Assembly: GCA_031292035.1 (NCBI GenBank)
Contig: JARLHX010000018.1
Location: 62,001 to 126,000, forward strand
Origin: Negativicutes bacterium
GTDB taxonomy: Bacteria > Bacillota_C > Negativicutes > Sporomusales_B > JARLHX01
Reading direction: 5' to 3'
Length of the DNA: 64,000 nt
In this document: positions 17,237-27,412 of the stretch, one piece after another
Position numbering within the stretch: position 1 is the first letter of the stretch
How the letters are laid out: every line of letters begins with the position of its first letter
Made by a program: the position numbers and the translations under genes
The notes under the pieces: model-generated
Told to the model about the DNA's origin: nothing
Databases searched by the model: none
Seen by the model: the letters and a program-made list of their open reading frames with translations, nothing else

Positions 17237-19297
17237 ATGGCGATGGTCCCCAATCTGAAAACCACATATCAAGAAGGCGCCATTCCTTTTCGCGTGGTGG
17301 CGCCCTTTGTGCCCACCGGCGATCAACCCACGGCGATCAGTCAGCTGACCGCAGGGGTGCAGCGGGGTGATTGGGCCCAGGTGCTGCTGGGAGCCACCGG
17401 CACCGGCAAGACCTTTACAATAGCCAAGACCATCGAGGCGGTGCAAAAGCCGACCTTGGTCATAGCCCACAATAAGACACTGGCGGCTCAGCTGGCCAGT
17501 GAATTTAAGGATTTTTTCCCTGACAACGCGGTGGAGTATTTTGTCAGCTACTACGATTATTATCAGCCTGAGGCCTATATCGCCCATACCGATACCTATA
17601 TCGAGAAAGACGCCTCGATCAACGACGAGATCGACAAGCTCCGCCACTCGGCCACCAGTTCGCTGTTTGAGCGGCGGGACGTCATTGTCGTGGCCAGCGT
17701 GTCTTGTATTTACGGCCTGGGTTCTCCGGAGGATTACTACAACCTGGTGCTGTCTGTCCGTCAGGGCCAAACCCGCGACCGGGATGAAATTTTGCGCCGG
17801 CTGGTGGATATTCAGTATGAACGCAACGACGTCAATTTCGTGCGCGGTAAATTCCGGGTGAGGGGCGACGTGATCGAGATATTCCCGGCCGCCTACGGCG
17901 AGCGGGCGGTACGCATCGAACTGTTCGGCGACGAGGTCGACCGGATTCTGGAGATTGACACCCTGACCGGGGAAATTCTGGCGGAACGCAAACATATCGC
18001 TATTTACCCTGCCTCCCACTATGTCACCTCCCGCGACAACCTGCTGCGGGCGGTGGGCGACATCGAGGCCGAACTGGAAGAACGGCTGGCGGTGCTGAAT
18101 AGCCAGAATAAGGTTCTGGAAGCCCAGCGGCTGGCCCAGCGCACCAAGTACGACCTGGAAATGATGCAGGAGATGGGCTACTGTTCGGGAATCGAAAATT
18201 ATTCCCGTCATCTTACCAACCGCAAAGCCGGGGATCCGCCCTACACCCTGATCGACTATTTCCCTGATGATTTTATGATTGTCATCGACGAATCTCACGC
18301 TACCCTGCCCCAGCTCAGGGCGATGTATGCCGGTGACCGCTCGCGCAAAGAGACGCTGGTGCAGCATGGTTTTCGCCTGCCATCGGCCTATGACAACCGG
18401 CCGTTGAATTTTGACGAATTTATCGAACGGATCAATCAGGTCATTTATGTGTCGGCGACACCATCTGAATACGAAAAGAAGGCCAGCAGTCAGATCGCTG
18501 AGCAGATCATCAGACCCACCGGACTGGTGGACCCCGAGGTCGAGGTGCGGCCCATCAAGGGACAGATCGATGACCTTTTGGGGGAAATCAAGGAGCGTGC
18601 CGCCCGGAACGAACGGGTCCTTGTCACCACCCTGACCAAAAAGATGGCTGAGGATCTCACCGAATATTTTCGGGAAATGGGGGTGCGGGTGCGCTACCTG
18701 CATTCTGAGATAGTGACGATCGAACGGGTGGAGATCATCCGCTGCTTGCGGGCCGGCGTCTTTGATGTGTTGGTGGGGATCAACCTTCTCCGTGAGGGGC
18801 TAGACCTGCCGGAAGTATCGCTGGTGGCCATTCTCGACGCTGACAAAGAAGGCTTTTTGCGCTCAGAGACCTCGCTGATCCAGACAACAGGCCGAGCCGC
18901 CCGCAATGTGCGCGGCCGGGTCATTATGTATGCCGATAAAATTACCGATTCGATGCGCCGGGCTATCGGCGAGACCGATCGGCGCCGCGCCGTGCAGCAG
19001 GCCTACAACGTCGAGCACGGCATCACTCCCCAGACCATTCAAAAAAGGGTCAAGGATCTGATCGAAACCACCAAGGTGGCGGAAGCGTCTGCCGAATACC
19101 GGGCCGACCGGATCAGCAGCATGACCAGGACCGAGACGCTGGAACTGATCACCAAGCTGGAGAAGGAAATGCGTCAGGCATCGAAACTGTTGGAGTTTGA
19201 GCGGGCTGCCGAACTGCGGGACATGATCGTCGAGCTTAGGCAGCGGCTGGCCGAAGGGCCGTCGCCCAAAAAGGATAAGAAGGCTCGCAATAAATAG
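17237..19297 (+). CDS. uvrB: Excinuclease ABC subunit B
   Basis: UvrB verifies DNA damage delivered by UvrA and recruits UvrC for incision. The protein is about 686 residues, as expected. Walker [12 protein letters not shown] lies near residue 55, the beta-hairpin [11 protein letters not shown] that clamps DNA near 100, helicase motifs [10 protein letters not shown] and TTGRAARN follow, and the UVR motif that contacts UvrC is at the end ([22 protein letters not shown]). ATG 17237 is preferred because GGTGAT precedes it at ribosome-binding distance; ATG 17222 would add five residues without a binding site. Two LexA boxes lie upstream, and uvrA begins 40 nt downstream. Confidence 0.97.
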   Translation: MAMVPNLKTTYQEGAIPFRVVAPFVPTGDQPTAISQLTAGVQRGDWAQVLLGATGTGKTFTIAKTIEAVQKPTLVIAHNKTLAAQLASEFKDFFPDNAVEYFVSYYDYYQPEAYIAHTDTYIEKDASINDEIDKLRHSATSSLFERRDVIVVASVSCIYGLGSPEDYYNLVLSVRQGQTRDRDEILRRLVDIQYERNDVNFVRGKFRVRGDVIEIFPAAYGERAVRIELFGDEVDRILEIDTLTGEILAERKHIAIYPASHYVTSRDNLLRAVGDIEAELEERLAVLNSQNKVLEAQRLAQRTKYDLEMMQEMGYCSGIENYSRHLTNRKAGDPPYTLIDYFPDDFMIVIDESHATLPQLRAMYAGDRSRKETLVQHGFRLPSAYDNRPLNFDEFIERINQVIYVSATPSEYEKKASSQIAEQIIRPTGLVDPEVEVRPIKGQIDDLLGEIKERAARNERVLVTTLTKKMAEDLTEYFREMGVRVRYLHSEIVTIERVEIIRCLRAGVFDVLVGINLLREGLDLPEVSLVAILDADKEGFLRSETSLIQTTGRAARNVRGRVIMYADKITDSMRRAIGETDRRRAVQQAYNVEHGITPQTIQKRVKDLIETTKVAEASAEYRADRISSMTRTETLELITKLEKEMRQASKLLEFERAAELRDMIVELRQRLAEGPSPKKDKKARNK

Positions 19298-19337
19298 AGC
19301 TGTTAAAACAACTGTAATTAATCCGGAGGATATAACA

Positions 19338-22181
19338 TTGAAAGACAAAATCATTGTCAAAGGTGCCAGACAACACAATTTGAAGAATATCGACATAGAA
19401 ATTCCCCGCGAAGAGCTGGTGGTTATCACTGGACTGAGCGGTTCAGGAAAATCATCGCTGGCTTTCGATACCATTTATGCCGAGGGGCAGCGCCGTTATG
19501 TGGAGTCGCTGTCGGCCTACGCCCGGCAGTTTCTCGGCCAGATGGACAAGCCCGATGTCGACTATATCGAGGGTCTTTCCCCGGCCATCTCCATCGACCA
19601 AAAGACCACCAGCCGCAACCCGCGGTCGACAGTCGGCACGGTAACCGAAATCTACGACTATTTGCGGCTACTGTTCGCCCGGGCCGGGCGGCCCCACTGC
19701 CCCGAATGCGGCAACGCCATTAGCCAGCAGACGGTCGAGCAGATGGTGGACCAACTGCTGGCCCAGGGGGACGGGACCCGGATGTCGATTCTGGCACCGG
19801 TGATCCGCGGCAAAAAAGGCGAACATGTCAAGGTGCTGGAGGAGATCCGCAAGGACGGCTATGTCCGGGTCAGGGTGGATGGTGTGGTGATGGATGTCAC
19901 TGACCAGATCAAGCTGGAACGGAATAAGAAACACACCATCGAAGTGGTGATCGACCGGATCGCCATCCGCGAAGGCATTGCCCAGCGGCTGGCCGATTCG
20001 TTAGAAACGGCCCTCAAGCTGTCAGAAGGCGTAGTGATCGTCGATGTGGTCGACGGCAAGGAGCTGGTTTTCAGTCAAAACTTTGCCTGCGTGGACTGCG
20101 GCATCAGTCTGCCGGAAATCGCGCCGCGAATATTCTCCTTTAACAGCCCCTATGGCGCCTGCCCCGACTGCACCGGTCTCGGCAACAATATGGAGATCGA
20201 CCCAGCCATGGTCATTCCTGACGGCACCAAGTCACTGATCGATGGCGCCATCGCTCCGCTCAGCAAGAATACCAACTCCTGGTTCATGTGTCAGCTGGAG
20301 GCGGTGATGGAGAGCCACGGCAAGTCGCTTGCCGCTGTGTGGGACGAGCTGGACGAAGCGATGCAAAAACTGATTCTCTGGGGGGCCGGCGAGCAGAAGT
20401 TTAGTTTTCAATACGAGAATATGTACGGCGAACGGCGCACCTATCACTCGGTGTTCGAAGGTGTTATCCCGATGATCAACCGCCGTTACCGGGAGACTAC
20501 CTCTGACTGGTCGCGGGAAGAGATCGAAGAATATATGAGTTCCAAGCCCTGCCCCACCTGCAAGGGTGCCCGGCTCAAGCCCGAGGCGCTGGCGGTCAAG
20601 GTTGGCGGAAAAAATATTTATGAGGTTACCCGGCTGACAATAGCAGCCTGTCAGGAATTTTTCGCCGGTCTGGAACTGACCGAACGGGAAAAGACGATTG
20701 CTCAGCAGATCCTGAAAGAGATCAGGGCCCGGCTCGGCTTTTTGCTGAATGTCGGCCTGGATTATCTCACCCTTGACCGGGCGGCCGGAACACTGAGCGG
20801 CGGCGAGGCCCAGCGTATCCGTCTGGCCACTCAGATCGGCTCCGGTCTGGTGGGGGTGCTGTATATTCTTGATGAACCGAGCATCGGTCTGCACCAGCGC
20901 GACAACAGCAGATTGCTCAGCACCCTGAAAAAGCTGCGCGATCTGGGCAATACTCTGCTGGTGGTGGAACATGACGAGGAGACCATGTACGCCGCCGACC
21001 ATATCATCGACATCGGCCCGGCGGCCGGAGCCCACGGGGGCACCGTTGTCGCGCAGGGGACGGTGGAGGAGATCAAGGCCTGTGAGGCTTCGGTCACCGG
21101 CCAGTATCTTATCGGCAAAAAATTTATCCCCCTGCCGCTGACGCGACGCCAGCCGAACGGCAAGTGGCTGGAGGTAGTCGGGGCCAGGGAAAATAATCTG
21201 CGCAATCTCACCGTCAGGTTCCCGCTGGGGGTATTTACGGCGGTGACCGGAGTATCGGGTTCAGGCAAGAGCACGCTGGTCAATGAAATCCTTTACAAGG
21301 GACTGGCAAACCGGGTATACGGCAGCCGCCTGCGGCCAGGCGACCATGACGCCATCCGTGGCGCCGAGTATATTGATAAGATCATCGACATCGATCAGTC
21401 GCCGATCGGCCGGACGCCGCGTTCCAATCCGGCGACTTATACCGGTCTGTTTGACGTCATTCGCGAGGTGTTTAGCCAGACGCCGGAGGCCCGGATGCGC
21501 GGCTATAAGCCGGGCCGGTTCAGCTTCAACGTCAAAGGCGGTCGCTGCGAGGCCTGCCGCGGTGACGGCATCATCAAGATCGAGATGCATTTTCTGCCTG
21601 ACGTCTATGTGCCCTGCGAAGTCTGCAAAGGAGCGCGCTATAACCGCGAGACGCTGGAGGTGCGCTATAAGGGCAAGACCATCGCCCAGGTGCTGGATAT
21701 GGTGGTGGATGAGGGGGAGGAGTTTTTCCGCAACCTTCCTAAAATCCATCGCAAGCTGGCGGTCTTAAAAGACGTCGGCCTGGGCTATATCAAACTGGGT
21801 CAGCCAGCTACCACCCTCAGCGGCGGCGAGGCCCAACGGGTCAAATTGGCCACCGAGCTGGCCCGCCGCAGCACCGGTAAGACCCTGTATATTTTGGACG
21901 AGCCGACTACCGGTCTCCATACCGCCGACATCCATCGGCTGCTCGAGGTGCTGCAGCGTCTGGTGGACGGCGGCGACACGGTGGTAGTCATCGAGCACAA
22001 CATGGATGTCATCAAGACTGCCGACTACTGCATCGACCTCGGTCCGGAAGGCGGCTCGCGCGGCGGCATGGTGGTTGCCCAGGGGACGCCGGAGGAGATT
22101 GTGGCGACTGCTGCGTCCTATACCGGTCAGTTTTTGCAGCCAGTGTTGGCCCGGGGTCAGGTGGCGGCGACGGAAGAATAG
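19338..22181 (+). CDS. uvrA: Excinuclease ABC subunit A
   Basis: UvrA is the dimeric ABC ATPase that finds distorted DNA and loads UvrB. The protein is 947 residues with two ABC modules: Walker [13 protein letters not shown] near residue 33 and [12 protein letters not shown] near 640, with signatures [12 protein letters not shown] and [12 protein letters not shown]. Zinc-binding CxxC pairs are visible (CPECGN; CVDCG with [12 protein letters not shown] with [10 protein letters not shown]). It starts at TTG 19338, 7 nt after CGGAGGA. It belongs to the uvrB-uvrA SOS operon, which ends at a bidirectional terminator shared with accC. Confidence 0.98.
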   Translation: MKDKIIVKGARQHNLKNIDIEIPREELVVITGLSGSGKSSLAFDTIYAEGQRRYVESLSAYARQFLGQMDKPDVDYIEGLSPAISIDQKTTSRNPRSTVGTVTEIYDYLRLLFARAGRPHCPECGNAISQQTVEQMVDQLLAQGDGTRMSILAPVIRGKKGEHVKVLEEIRKDGYVRVRVDGVVMDVTDQIKLERNKKHTIEVVIDRIAIREGIAQRLADSLETALKLSEGVVIVDVVDGKELVFSQNFACVDCGISLPEIAPRIFSFNSPYGACPDCTGLGNNMEIDPAMVIPDGTKSLIDGAIAPLSKNTNSWFMCQLEAVMESHGKSLAAVWDELDEAMQKLILWGAGEQKFSFQYENMYGERRTYHSVFEGVIPMINRRYRETTSDWSREEIEEYMSSKPCPTCKGARLKPEALAVKVGGKNIYEVTRLTIAACQEFFAGLELTEREKTIAQQILKEIRARLGFLLNVGLDYLTLDRAAGTLSGGEAQRIRLATQIGSGLVGVLYILDEPSIGLHQRDNSRLLSTLKKLRDLGNTLLVVEHDEETMYAADHIIDIGPAAGAHGGTVVAQGTVEEIKACEASVTGQYLIGKKFIPLPLTRRQPNGKWLEVVGARENNLRNLTVRFPLGVFTAVTGVSGSGKSTLVNEILYKGLANRVYGSRLRPGDHDAIRGAEYIDKIIDIDQSPIGRTPRSNPATYTGLFDVIREVFSQTPEARMRGYKPGRFSFNVKGGRCEACRGDGIIKIEMHFLPDVYVPCEVCKGARYNRETLEVRYKGKTIAQVLDMVVDEGEEFFRNLPKIHRKLAVLKDVGLGYIKLGQPATTLSGGEAQRVKLATELARRSTGKTLYILDEPTTGLHTADIHRLLEVLQRLVDGGDTVVVIEHNMDVIKTADYCIDLGPEGGSRGGMVVAQGTPEEIVATAASYTGQFLQPVLARGQVAATEE

Positions 22182-22194
22182 AAAATAAAAAAGT

Positions 22195-22222
22195 AAGGCG
22201 GGCCGCAAGGCCCGCCTTAAAA
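22195..22222. terminator. Bidirectional terminator between uvrA and accC
   Basis: AAGGCGGGCC-GCAA-GGCCCGCCTT is a perfect 10-bp stem with a GCAA tetraloop. It has A-rich sequence to its left, so both convergent transcripts can end here. Confidence 0.85.
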
Positions 22223-22238
22223 GAAATTTTCCGAGTTA

Positions 22239-23561
22239 CTAGGAAATCATCCGCTTGACGATGAACTGTGTATCAATGTCACCGTGGCAGAAATCAGGAT
22301 CATTTAGCACTGTCTGATGGAAGCCGATGGTAGTTTTGATGCCTTCAATCCGGAATTCGGCCAGAGCCCGCTTCATAATTCGGATGGCTTCGCCGCGCGT
22401 CCGCCCGTGGGCGATGACTTTGGCGACCAAGGAATCATAGTAGGACTGGACGGTGGTACCGGTACAGACGCCGCTGTCCACCCGGACATTGGGGCCGCCT
22501 GGCTGGTGGTAAAAGGTGATCTTGCCGGGTGAAGGCAGGAAGTTGAAGGTCGGGTCTTCGGCGTTGATGCGGCACTCGATGGCATGGCCGCGAAAAACGA
22601 CGTCCTGCTGCTGGATGTCCAGCGGTTCACCGGTGGCAAGCTGGATCTGGGTTTTGACCAGATCGATGCCTGTGATGATTTCAGTAATACCGTGTTCCAC
22701 CTGGATGCGTGGATTGATTTCCATGAAATAGAATTGACCGTTGGTTTTGTCTAAGAGGAATTCTACTGTGCCAACATTGGTGTAGTGAACGCTTTTGGCC
22801 GCCCGGATGGCCAGTTCGCCGACCTGGTGGCGCATGTCTTCGGTCAGGCCGCTTGACGGCGCTTCTTCGAGGACTTTTTGGTTGCGGCGCTGCAGGGAGC
22901 ATTCGCGCTCGCCAAGATGGATGATATGGCCGAAGTTGTCGGCGACGATCTGCACTTCAATGTGGCGGGCGTCGGAGACGTATTTCTCCAGAAAACAGGG
23001 CGAGGCACTGATGGACTTGTCAGCGGCATGAATGAGTTCCTTGCGGTTTCTGGCGGTGCGGATGCCGCTGCCGCCGCCGCCGGCAGCAGGCTTTAAGATG
23101 ACCGGATAACCGATTTCTTCGGCCATACGGCATAGTTCCACCACATCGGTGGATGGGGCGCTGCCTTGGGTCATCGGCAGACCGGCTTGCTGCATAGCAG
23201 TCCGGGCCGCGTCTTTGTTGCCTACCCGCCGGATGATGTCAGACCGTGGCCCGACAAAGGTCAGGCCGGCTTGGGTGACCATTTCGGCGAAGTCGGCGTT
23301 TTCGGCCAGGAAGCCATAACCAGGATGGATGGCGTCGGCCTGAGCCATTTTGGCCACCGCGAGGATGGCCGCACCGTTGAGATAGCTGTATTCTGCCGGA
23401 GCCGGGCCGAGGTGATAAGCAGCATCGGCCAGTTGCACATGCAGGGCGTCATAGTCAGCGTCTGAATAGACGGCGACGGTTTTTATGCCCAGCTCCTGGC
23501 AGGCCCGGATGATTCGGACGGCGATTTCGCCGCGGTTGGCGATAAGCAGTCGTTTAAACAT
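22239..23561 (-). CDS. accC: Biotin carboxylase subunit (AccC type)
   Basis: This ATP-grasp enzyme carboxylates biotin on a carrier protein. The 440-residue length fits a free biotin carboxylase subunit. Visible are MFKRLLIANRGEIAVRIIRA at the N-terminus, HPGYGFLAEN, GERECSLQRRNQKVLEEAPS, MEINPRIQVEH and YDSLVAKVI. The glycine-rich ATP loop reads KPAAGGGGSGIR where most relatives have GGGGRGMR, an Arg to Ser change. No accB, accA or accD lies nearby, so it could serve acetyl-CoA carboxylase or another biotin enzyme such as a two-subunit pyruvate carboxylase. It is the only leftward gene in this block and has a palindrome over its likely -10 element. Confidence 0.85.
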   Translation of the reverse strand: MFKRLLIANRGEIAVRIIRACQELGIKTVAVYSDADYDALHVQLADAAYHLGPAPAEYSYLNGAAILAVAKMAQADAIHPGYGFLAENADFAEMVTQAGLTFVGPRSDIIRRVGNKDAARTAMQQAGLPMTQGSAPSTDVVELCRMAEEIGYPVILKPAAGGGGSGIRTARNRKELIHAADKSISASPCFLEKYVSDARHIEVQIVADNFGHIIHLGERECSLQRRNQKVLEEAPSSGLTEDMRHQVGELAIRAAKSVHYTNVGTVEFLLDKTNGQFYFMEINPRIQVEHGITEIITGIDLVKTQIQLATGEPLDIQQQDVVFRGHAIECRINAEDPTFNFLPSPGKITFYHQPGGPNVRVDSGVCTGTTVQSYYDSLVAKVIAHGRTRGEAIRIMKRALAEFRIEGIKTTIGFHQTVLNDPDFCHGDIDTQFIVKRMIS

Positions 23562-23592
23562 CGTTTTGACCTCCCATTGACTGTTATAGTTT

Positions 23593-23615
23593 ACCAGGAG
23601 ATATTATAACCTGGT
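23593..23615 (-). promoter_or_regulatory. Palindromic operator over the accC -10 element
   Basis: ACCAGG-N11-CCTGGT is a perfect 6-bp inverted repeat. Read on the minus strand, its centre contains TATAAT, placed about 40-50 nt before the accC start, so a protein bound there would cover the promoter. The right arm runs into GGTACC, loosely like the FapR operator core. Which regulator binds is not known. Confidence 0.5.
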
Positions 23616-23732
23616 ACCAATGTTTTTATTATAATATAATTTCAGTGACGAAACAATGGGAAAAGATATGTATACACAGGCTGAATTTTCAGCTTATTTG
23701 CCTCGGAGAATGCTTTTGCAGGAGGTTCGGCC

Positions 23733-25529
23733 ATGACAACGGAACTGGCGGAAAAGTTAGCGCTACTGCCTGACAAGCCCGGAGTATATCTGATGAAAGA
23801 CGAACATGGCCGCATTATCTATGTCGGCAAAGCGGTCAACCTGAAAAACCGGGTGCGTTCCTATTTTCAGGCCAGCCGTGGTCATTCGCCCAAGGTGCTG
23901 GCTATGGTGGCCCGGATCGTCGATCTGGAATACATTATGACTGCCTCGGAAATGGAAGCCCTCATCCTGGAATGCAACCTGATCAAGAAGCACCGGCCGA
24001 AGTATAATATCAGTCTGAAGGACGACAAGAGCTTTCCCTATGTGAAAGTTACCCTGAATGAGTCGTATCCGCAGGTCTATGTCACCCGCAAGGTGCAAAA
24101 GGACGGCGCCAAATATTTCGGACCCTATACCAACGCCGGGGCGGTCCATGACACAATCCGCCTGCTGCGCAAACTGTTTCCCCTGCGTACCTGCCGCAAG
24201 CTGGACGCCGCCCGGCCGTGTCTGCAGCATCATATTAAGCGCTGCCTGGCGCCCTGCAGCGGCAAAGTTGACGCCACTCTCTACGGCGAGATGATCAACT
24301 CTGTCTGTCTATTGCTGGAGGGGCGCAGCGACGTTCTCATCAAAGAACTGCGCCGCCGGATGGCAGTGGCTGCGACCCAGCTTAATTTTGAGCAGGCTGC
24401 CATGCTGCGTGATCAGCTGGCGGCGATCGAGAAGGTGACCGAGAAGCAGAATATCGTCACCGGCTCGGGTGATCAGGACATTATCGGTTTGGCCCGCTCG
24501 GCCTCAGCCACCTGTGTCCAGGTGTTCTTCGTCCGCAGCGGCAAGATGGTGGGCCGGGAACATTTTATGCTGAGCGGCGGCGAACAGGAAGAAGACGCCG
24601 AGGTGCTGGCGGCGTTTATCAAGCAGTATTACAGCCAGGCGGCCTTCATTCCGCGGGAAGTATTGCTGCCGCTGGCTCCGCCGGAGCAGGAACTGCTGGC
24701 CGACTGGCTGAGCGAACGCAAAGGCAGCCGGGTAAGGCTGGAAGAACCCAAACGGGGAACCAAGAATGATTTGGTCAACATGGCGGCCGGCAATGCCGCC
24801 GGAGTGCTTGATGAGATGGCGGCCAGGCTGAGTGCCGAGGCCCAGCGTACCGGCGGGGCGGTGTCCGAATTGGCGGAATACCTGGCTCTGCCGGCGCCGC
24901 CTGAACGAATCGAGTGTTTTGATATTTCCCATATCCAGGGGGCGGAAACGGTGGCCTCGATGGTGGTCTTCGAGGACGGTCTGCCAAGAAAAGCCGATTA
25001 TCGCCGCTTTAAGCTACGGACGGTGGAAGGCAAGCCTGACGACTTCAAGTCGATGCAGGAGGTGGTCGGCCGCCGCTATGGGGACGGCAAAGGACCGCTG
25101 CCTGACCTGATCGTGATTGACGGCGGCAAAGGACAATTGAGTTCGGCGCTGGAGATCATCCGCGGCCTGGGCCTGACCGAGGTTCCGGTGGTGGGACTGG
25201 CCAAGGAATTTGAGTATATTTTCCGGGAAGGCGACAGCGAACCGCTGGTTTTGCCTCGCGACAGTCAGGCTTTGTATTTGATGCAGCGCATCCGTGACGA
25301 GGCCCATCGTTTTGCTGTCAGTTATCACCGCAAATTGCGGGCCAAGCGCAATATGGTTTCGGTGCTGGACCATGTGGCAGGGATCGGGGCCAAGCGCCGC
25401 AAAGCATTGTGGGATCATTTCAGCAGTCTGGCCAAAATCAAGGCGGCCACAGCGGAAGAGCTGGCGGCGGTGCCGGGAATGACCAAGGCGGCGGCTGATG
25501 CGGTATATGAATTCTTCCGGCGGGGATGA
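23733..25529 (+). CDS. uvrC: Excinuclease ABC subunit C
   Basis: UvrC makes the dual incision in nucleotide excision repair. The protein is 598 residues. The N-terminal GIY-YIG nuclease domain (KPGVYLMKDEHGRIIYVGKA, about 15-35) makes the 3' cut, a UVR motif lies at about 205-235 (TQLNFEQAAMLRDQLAAIEK), an RNase H-like domain with ECFDISHIQGAETVASMVVF (about 390-410) makes the 5' cut, and helix-hairpin-helix motifs end the protein. Start ATG 23733 follows GCAGGAGG. It is divergent from accC, and mobA follows 12 nt downstream. No LexA box is obvious here, unlike uvrBA. Confidence 0.97.
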   Translation: MTTELAEKLALLPDKPGVYLMKDEHGRIIYVGKAVNLKNRVRSYFQASRGHSPKVLAMVARIVDLEYIMTASEMEALILECNLIKKHRPKYNISLKDDKSFPYVKVTLNESYPQVYVTRKVQKDGAKYFGPYTNAGAVHDTIRLLRKLFPLRTCRKLDAARPCLQHHIKRCLAPCSGKVDATLYGEMINSVCLLLEGRSDVLIKELRRRMAVAATQLNFEQAAMLRDQLAAIEKVTEKQNIVTGSGDQDIIGLARSASATCVQVFFVRSGKMVGREHFMLSGGEQEEDAEVLAAFIKQYYSQAAFIPREVLLPLAPPEQELLADWLSERKGSRVRLEEPKRGTKNDLVNMAAGNAAGVLDEMAARLSAEAQRTGGAVSELAEYLALPAPPERIECFDISHIQGAETVASMVVFEDGLPRKADYRRFKLRTVEGKPDDFKSMQEVVGRRYGDGKGPLPDLIVIDGGKGQLSSALEIIRGLGLTEVPVVGLAKEFEYIFREGDSEPLVLPRDSQALYLMQRIRDEAHRFAVSYHRKLRAKRNMVSVLDHVAGIGAKRRKALWDHFSSLAKIKAATAEELAAVPGMTKAAADAVYEFFRRG

Positions 25530-25541
25530 GGGGGGAGACCG

Positions 25542-26123
25542 ATGACAGAAAAACCGGCATTGACAGGGATTGTCCTGGCAGGGGGCCGCAGTGTCCGGAT
25601 GGGCAGCGATAAAGCCAGCCTGCCGTGGAGGGGCGGCGATCTGCTGCACGCCGTGCTCAATGCTTTGACGCCGGTCTGTTCCGAGCTGATTGTCGTCAGT
25701 AACTCGCCTCGGGTTATCACCTTGCCGGATGTCAGGGTGGTCGCCGACAGCTATCCAGGCTGCGGGCCTCTCGGGGGGATTCACGCCGGTCTGGCGGCTT
25801 CAGGCAGCGACTACAATTTTGTGGTGGCCTGTGATATGCCGTATATCGATGGCCGGGCGGCGAAATATATGGCTGCTGCGGCTTCTGGCTTCGACGTGGC
25901 GGTGCCGTTTATCGACGGCTATTTTCACCCGCTGCACGCTGTTTATCATCGGCGCTGCCTGCCTGTGGTCGAGAAGATGCTGACAAGCGGTCGCTATCGG
26001 ATTGTCGATCTATATCCAGAGGTCCGTTTGCGGCTGGTTAATGCCGAAGAACTGGCTCAATTCAGCCCGGACTTTGCCATCTTCCGCAATCTTAACAGTC
26101 CGGCTGATTTGTGTAATTTGTAA
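25542..26123 (+). CDS. mobA: Molybdenum cofactor guanylyltransferase
   Basis: The protein is 193 residues. The nucleotide-binding signature GIVLAGGRSVRMGSDKASLPW (split over residues about 8-28) and VVACDMPYIDG (about 95-105) identify the MobA fold. It transfers GMP from GTP to molybdopterin to give the dinucleotide cofactor used by enzymes such as formate dehydrogenase. Start ATG 25542 follows GGGGGGAGACC closely after uvrC, so the two may share a transcript by layout rather than function. No other moa, mob or moe gene is present in the window. Confidence 0.9.
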   Translation: MTEKPALTGIVLAGGRSVRMGSDKASLPWRGGDLLHAVLNALTPVCSELIVVSNSPRVITLPDVRVVADSYPGCGPLGGIHAGLAASGSDYNFVVACDMPYIDGRAAKYMAAAASGFDVAVPFIDGYFHPLHAVYHRRCLPVVEKMLTSGRYRIVDLYPEVRLRLVNAEELAQFSPDFAIFRNLNSPADLCNL

Positions 26124-26600
26124 TATATTACCATGTATGGACCGTCAAACGGCGGCTCATACTAATCAGCGTAGAGGGTTCGTAATGGTCGAGCCAAGAC
26201 TGGTGCCGGATTTCACGTGAAGTTCGGTATTAGTCGGCCAAAGAGCAGTGCCGGGTTTCGCAAGGAGCTCGGTATTGGTCGGCGGGAAGATCAGCATGTG
26301 TCTTGTAAGGCTGTGCAGTAGCCGAAATGTTGCTGTATGGTCGAAAGGGATGTATGGTGGTCGAGCTAAGACTGCCAGGGGTGCTGGAGAAAGTTGCCCG
26401 GAAAACTGCGAAATGGGTCTGTCGTTGTCGAGATGATTGCGGCAGGTTCGGCAGGTATCTCTGGTAGTCGAGCAAAGGTCAGTGCCGGTGGTGTAATGCT
26501 TGTGCGTGGTCGACAGATTACGTATAGGTATGTAATGATCGGTATTGGCTGTAGCGTAGATCATTACGGGCTCTCTTTATTTTGCGTAAAAACCTTTTGG
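26124..26600. repeat. Gene-free tract with degenerate ~45-nt repeats
   Basis: No believable gene lies between mobA and rubredoxin. The sequence CGGTATT recurs at 26225, 26270 and 26540, spacings of 45 and 270 (6 x 45) nt. The core (A/G/T)GTCG recurs at 26187, 26232, 26277, 26339, 26359, 26426, 26466 and 26508. Longer units share CGAGCNAAGAC and AGTGCCGG. Units drift in sequence and length, so this is a decayed tandem array. Short frames through it lack ribosome binding sites. Function is unknown. Confidence 0.55.
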
Positions 26601-26607
26601 GAATCGA

Positions 26608-26637
26608 TTGCAATGATGTCCGTGAGTACGGTAAAAT
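26608..26637 (+). promoter_or_regulatory. Probable promoter of the rubredoxin gene
   Basis: TTGCAA (26608-26613) and TAAAAT (26632-26637) are separated by 18 nt and placed about 40 nt before the rubredoxin start. Confidence 0.55.
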
Positions 26638-26676
26638 AGAGACAGGCATCTTTGAATCGAAAAAGGAGTGGGCGAT

Positions 26677-26835
26677 ATGGCAAAATACGTTTGCACAGTC
26701 TGTGGCTATGTGTATGATGAGGCCGATGGCGATCCCGACCATGGCGTTGCGGCAGGCACCGCCTTTACGAGCTTACCGGATGACTGGGTATGTCCAGTAT
26801 GTGGCGTGGGTACCGATCAATTTCAACCCGAATAG
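26677..26835 (+). CDS. Rubredoxin
   Basis: This 52-residue protein binds one iron with four Cys in two CxxCG knuckles (CTVCGY at residues 6-11 and CPVCGV at 39-44) and shows the DWVCPVC context typical of rubredoxins. It acts as a low-potential one-electron carrier in the cytoplasm, often to oxygen- or superoxide-reducing enzymes in anaerobes. ATG 26677 follows AAAAAGGAG at 8 nt. It is monocistronic, with its own promoter and terminator. Confidence 0.96.
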   Translation: MAKYVCTVCGYVYDEADGDPDHGVAAGTAFTSLPDDWVCPVCGVGTDQFQPE

Positions 26836-26848
26836 CCTGTTGAGAAGG

Positions 26849-26875
26849 CCCTCCGGCTGGGAGGGTTTTCTTTTG
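26849..26875 (+). terminator. Terminator after rubredoxin
   Basis: CCCTCC pairs with GGAGGG across a short loop and is followed by TTTTCTTTT. Confidence 0.8.
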
Positions 26876-27009
26876 CCGCTTTTCTCTGACCCCAAGATAT
26901 AGTAAGAGAAATACAAAATAAATACTATATATGGTTTTTTCTAGCAGGAGATCGGTTTGGATTGTCGAAAATTAAAGTCATAATACTCAGAAATATGGGG
27001 GAATCGTTG

Positions 27010-27294
27010 ATGATGCTAGTAGAAGGAGTCATGGTCAGTCATCCGGCTGAAATGACATGGGAAGAAGCCACCCAGTATGCTGAAGAGGAAATCGGTCTTT
27101 GGCGCGAGAAGGGCAAGCTGCTGGACCGGGTGGAAATCGAGACCGACGGTGGCGACGTGATTGTCACTGCCAAAGAAAAATCGCCGATCCGGCGGGTGCG
27201 TCGGATAACCGGCTATTTGAGCGAATTGACAAATTTTAATGACGCCAAACAGGCCGAACTTGGCGGCCGGATGGTGCATTGTAAAACGAACTAA
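27010..27294 (+). CDS. Small NrdD-like protein
   Basis: This 94-residue protein has a C-terminal part (RRITGYLSELTNFNDAKQAEL) resembling the tail of anaerobic ribonucleotide reductase (NrdD), where RxxGYL and N-x-x-K-Q-x-E are common. It lacks the radical-bearing and substrate domains, so it is not a reductase by itself. The tail's zinc-binding CxxC pairs are also absent. ATG 27010 is chosen because GGGGGA lies 8 nt before it; an upstream TTG at 26962 is possible. It is followed by a terminator. The role is unknown. Confidence 0.6.
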   Translation: MMLVEGVMVSHPAEMTWEEATQYAEEEIGLWREKGKLLDRVEIETDGGDVIVTAKEKSPIRRVRRITGYLSELTNFNDAKQAELGGRMVHCKTN

Positions 27295-27328
27295 TTTATT
27301 TCAACAACACTAAAAAGTAGCTAATAAA

Positions 27329-27356
27329 AACTAGGGCTGAGGCCCTAGTTTTTTGT
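27329..27356 (+). terminator. Terminator after the NrdD-like gene
   Basis: AACTAGGGC-TGAG-GCCCTAGTT is a perfect 9-bp stem followed by TTTTTT. Confidence 0.88.
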
Positions 27357-27412
27357 TGGCAAATACCGTTTTTGGGTAAACTTGTTCTAAGCTAAATTGG
27401 TGTCAAGGGAGG

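Noticed and set aside
17087..18703. 538-codon open frame on the minus strand
   Set aside because: It lies antisense to uvrB over its whole useful length, has no ribosome binding site, and its composition (many H, Q, R) is what the reverse of a GC-rich gene gives.
26124..26600. CRISPR array
   Set aside because: Repeats are too degenerate, there is no conserved direct repeat of 24-37 nt with unique spacers, and no cas gene is near.
26582..26902. 106-codon frame overlapping rubredoxin
   Set aside because: Rubredoxin in another frame has four Cys ligands, a ribosome binding site and a terminator; the longer frame is a shadow.
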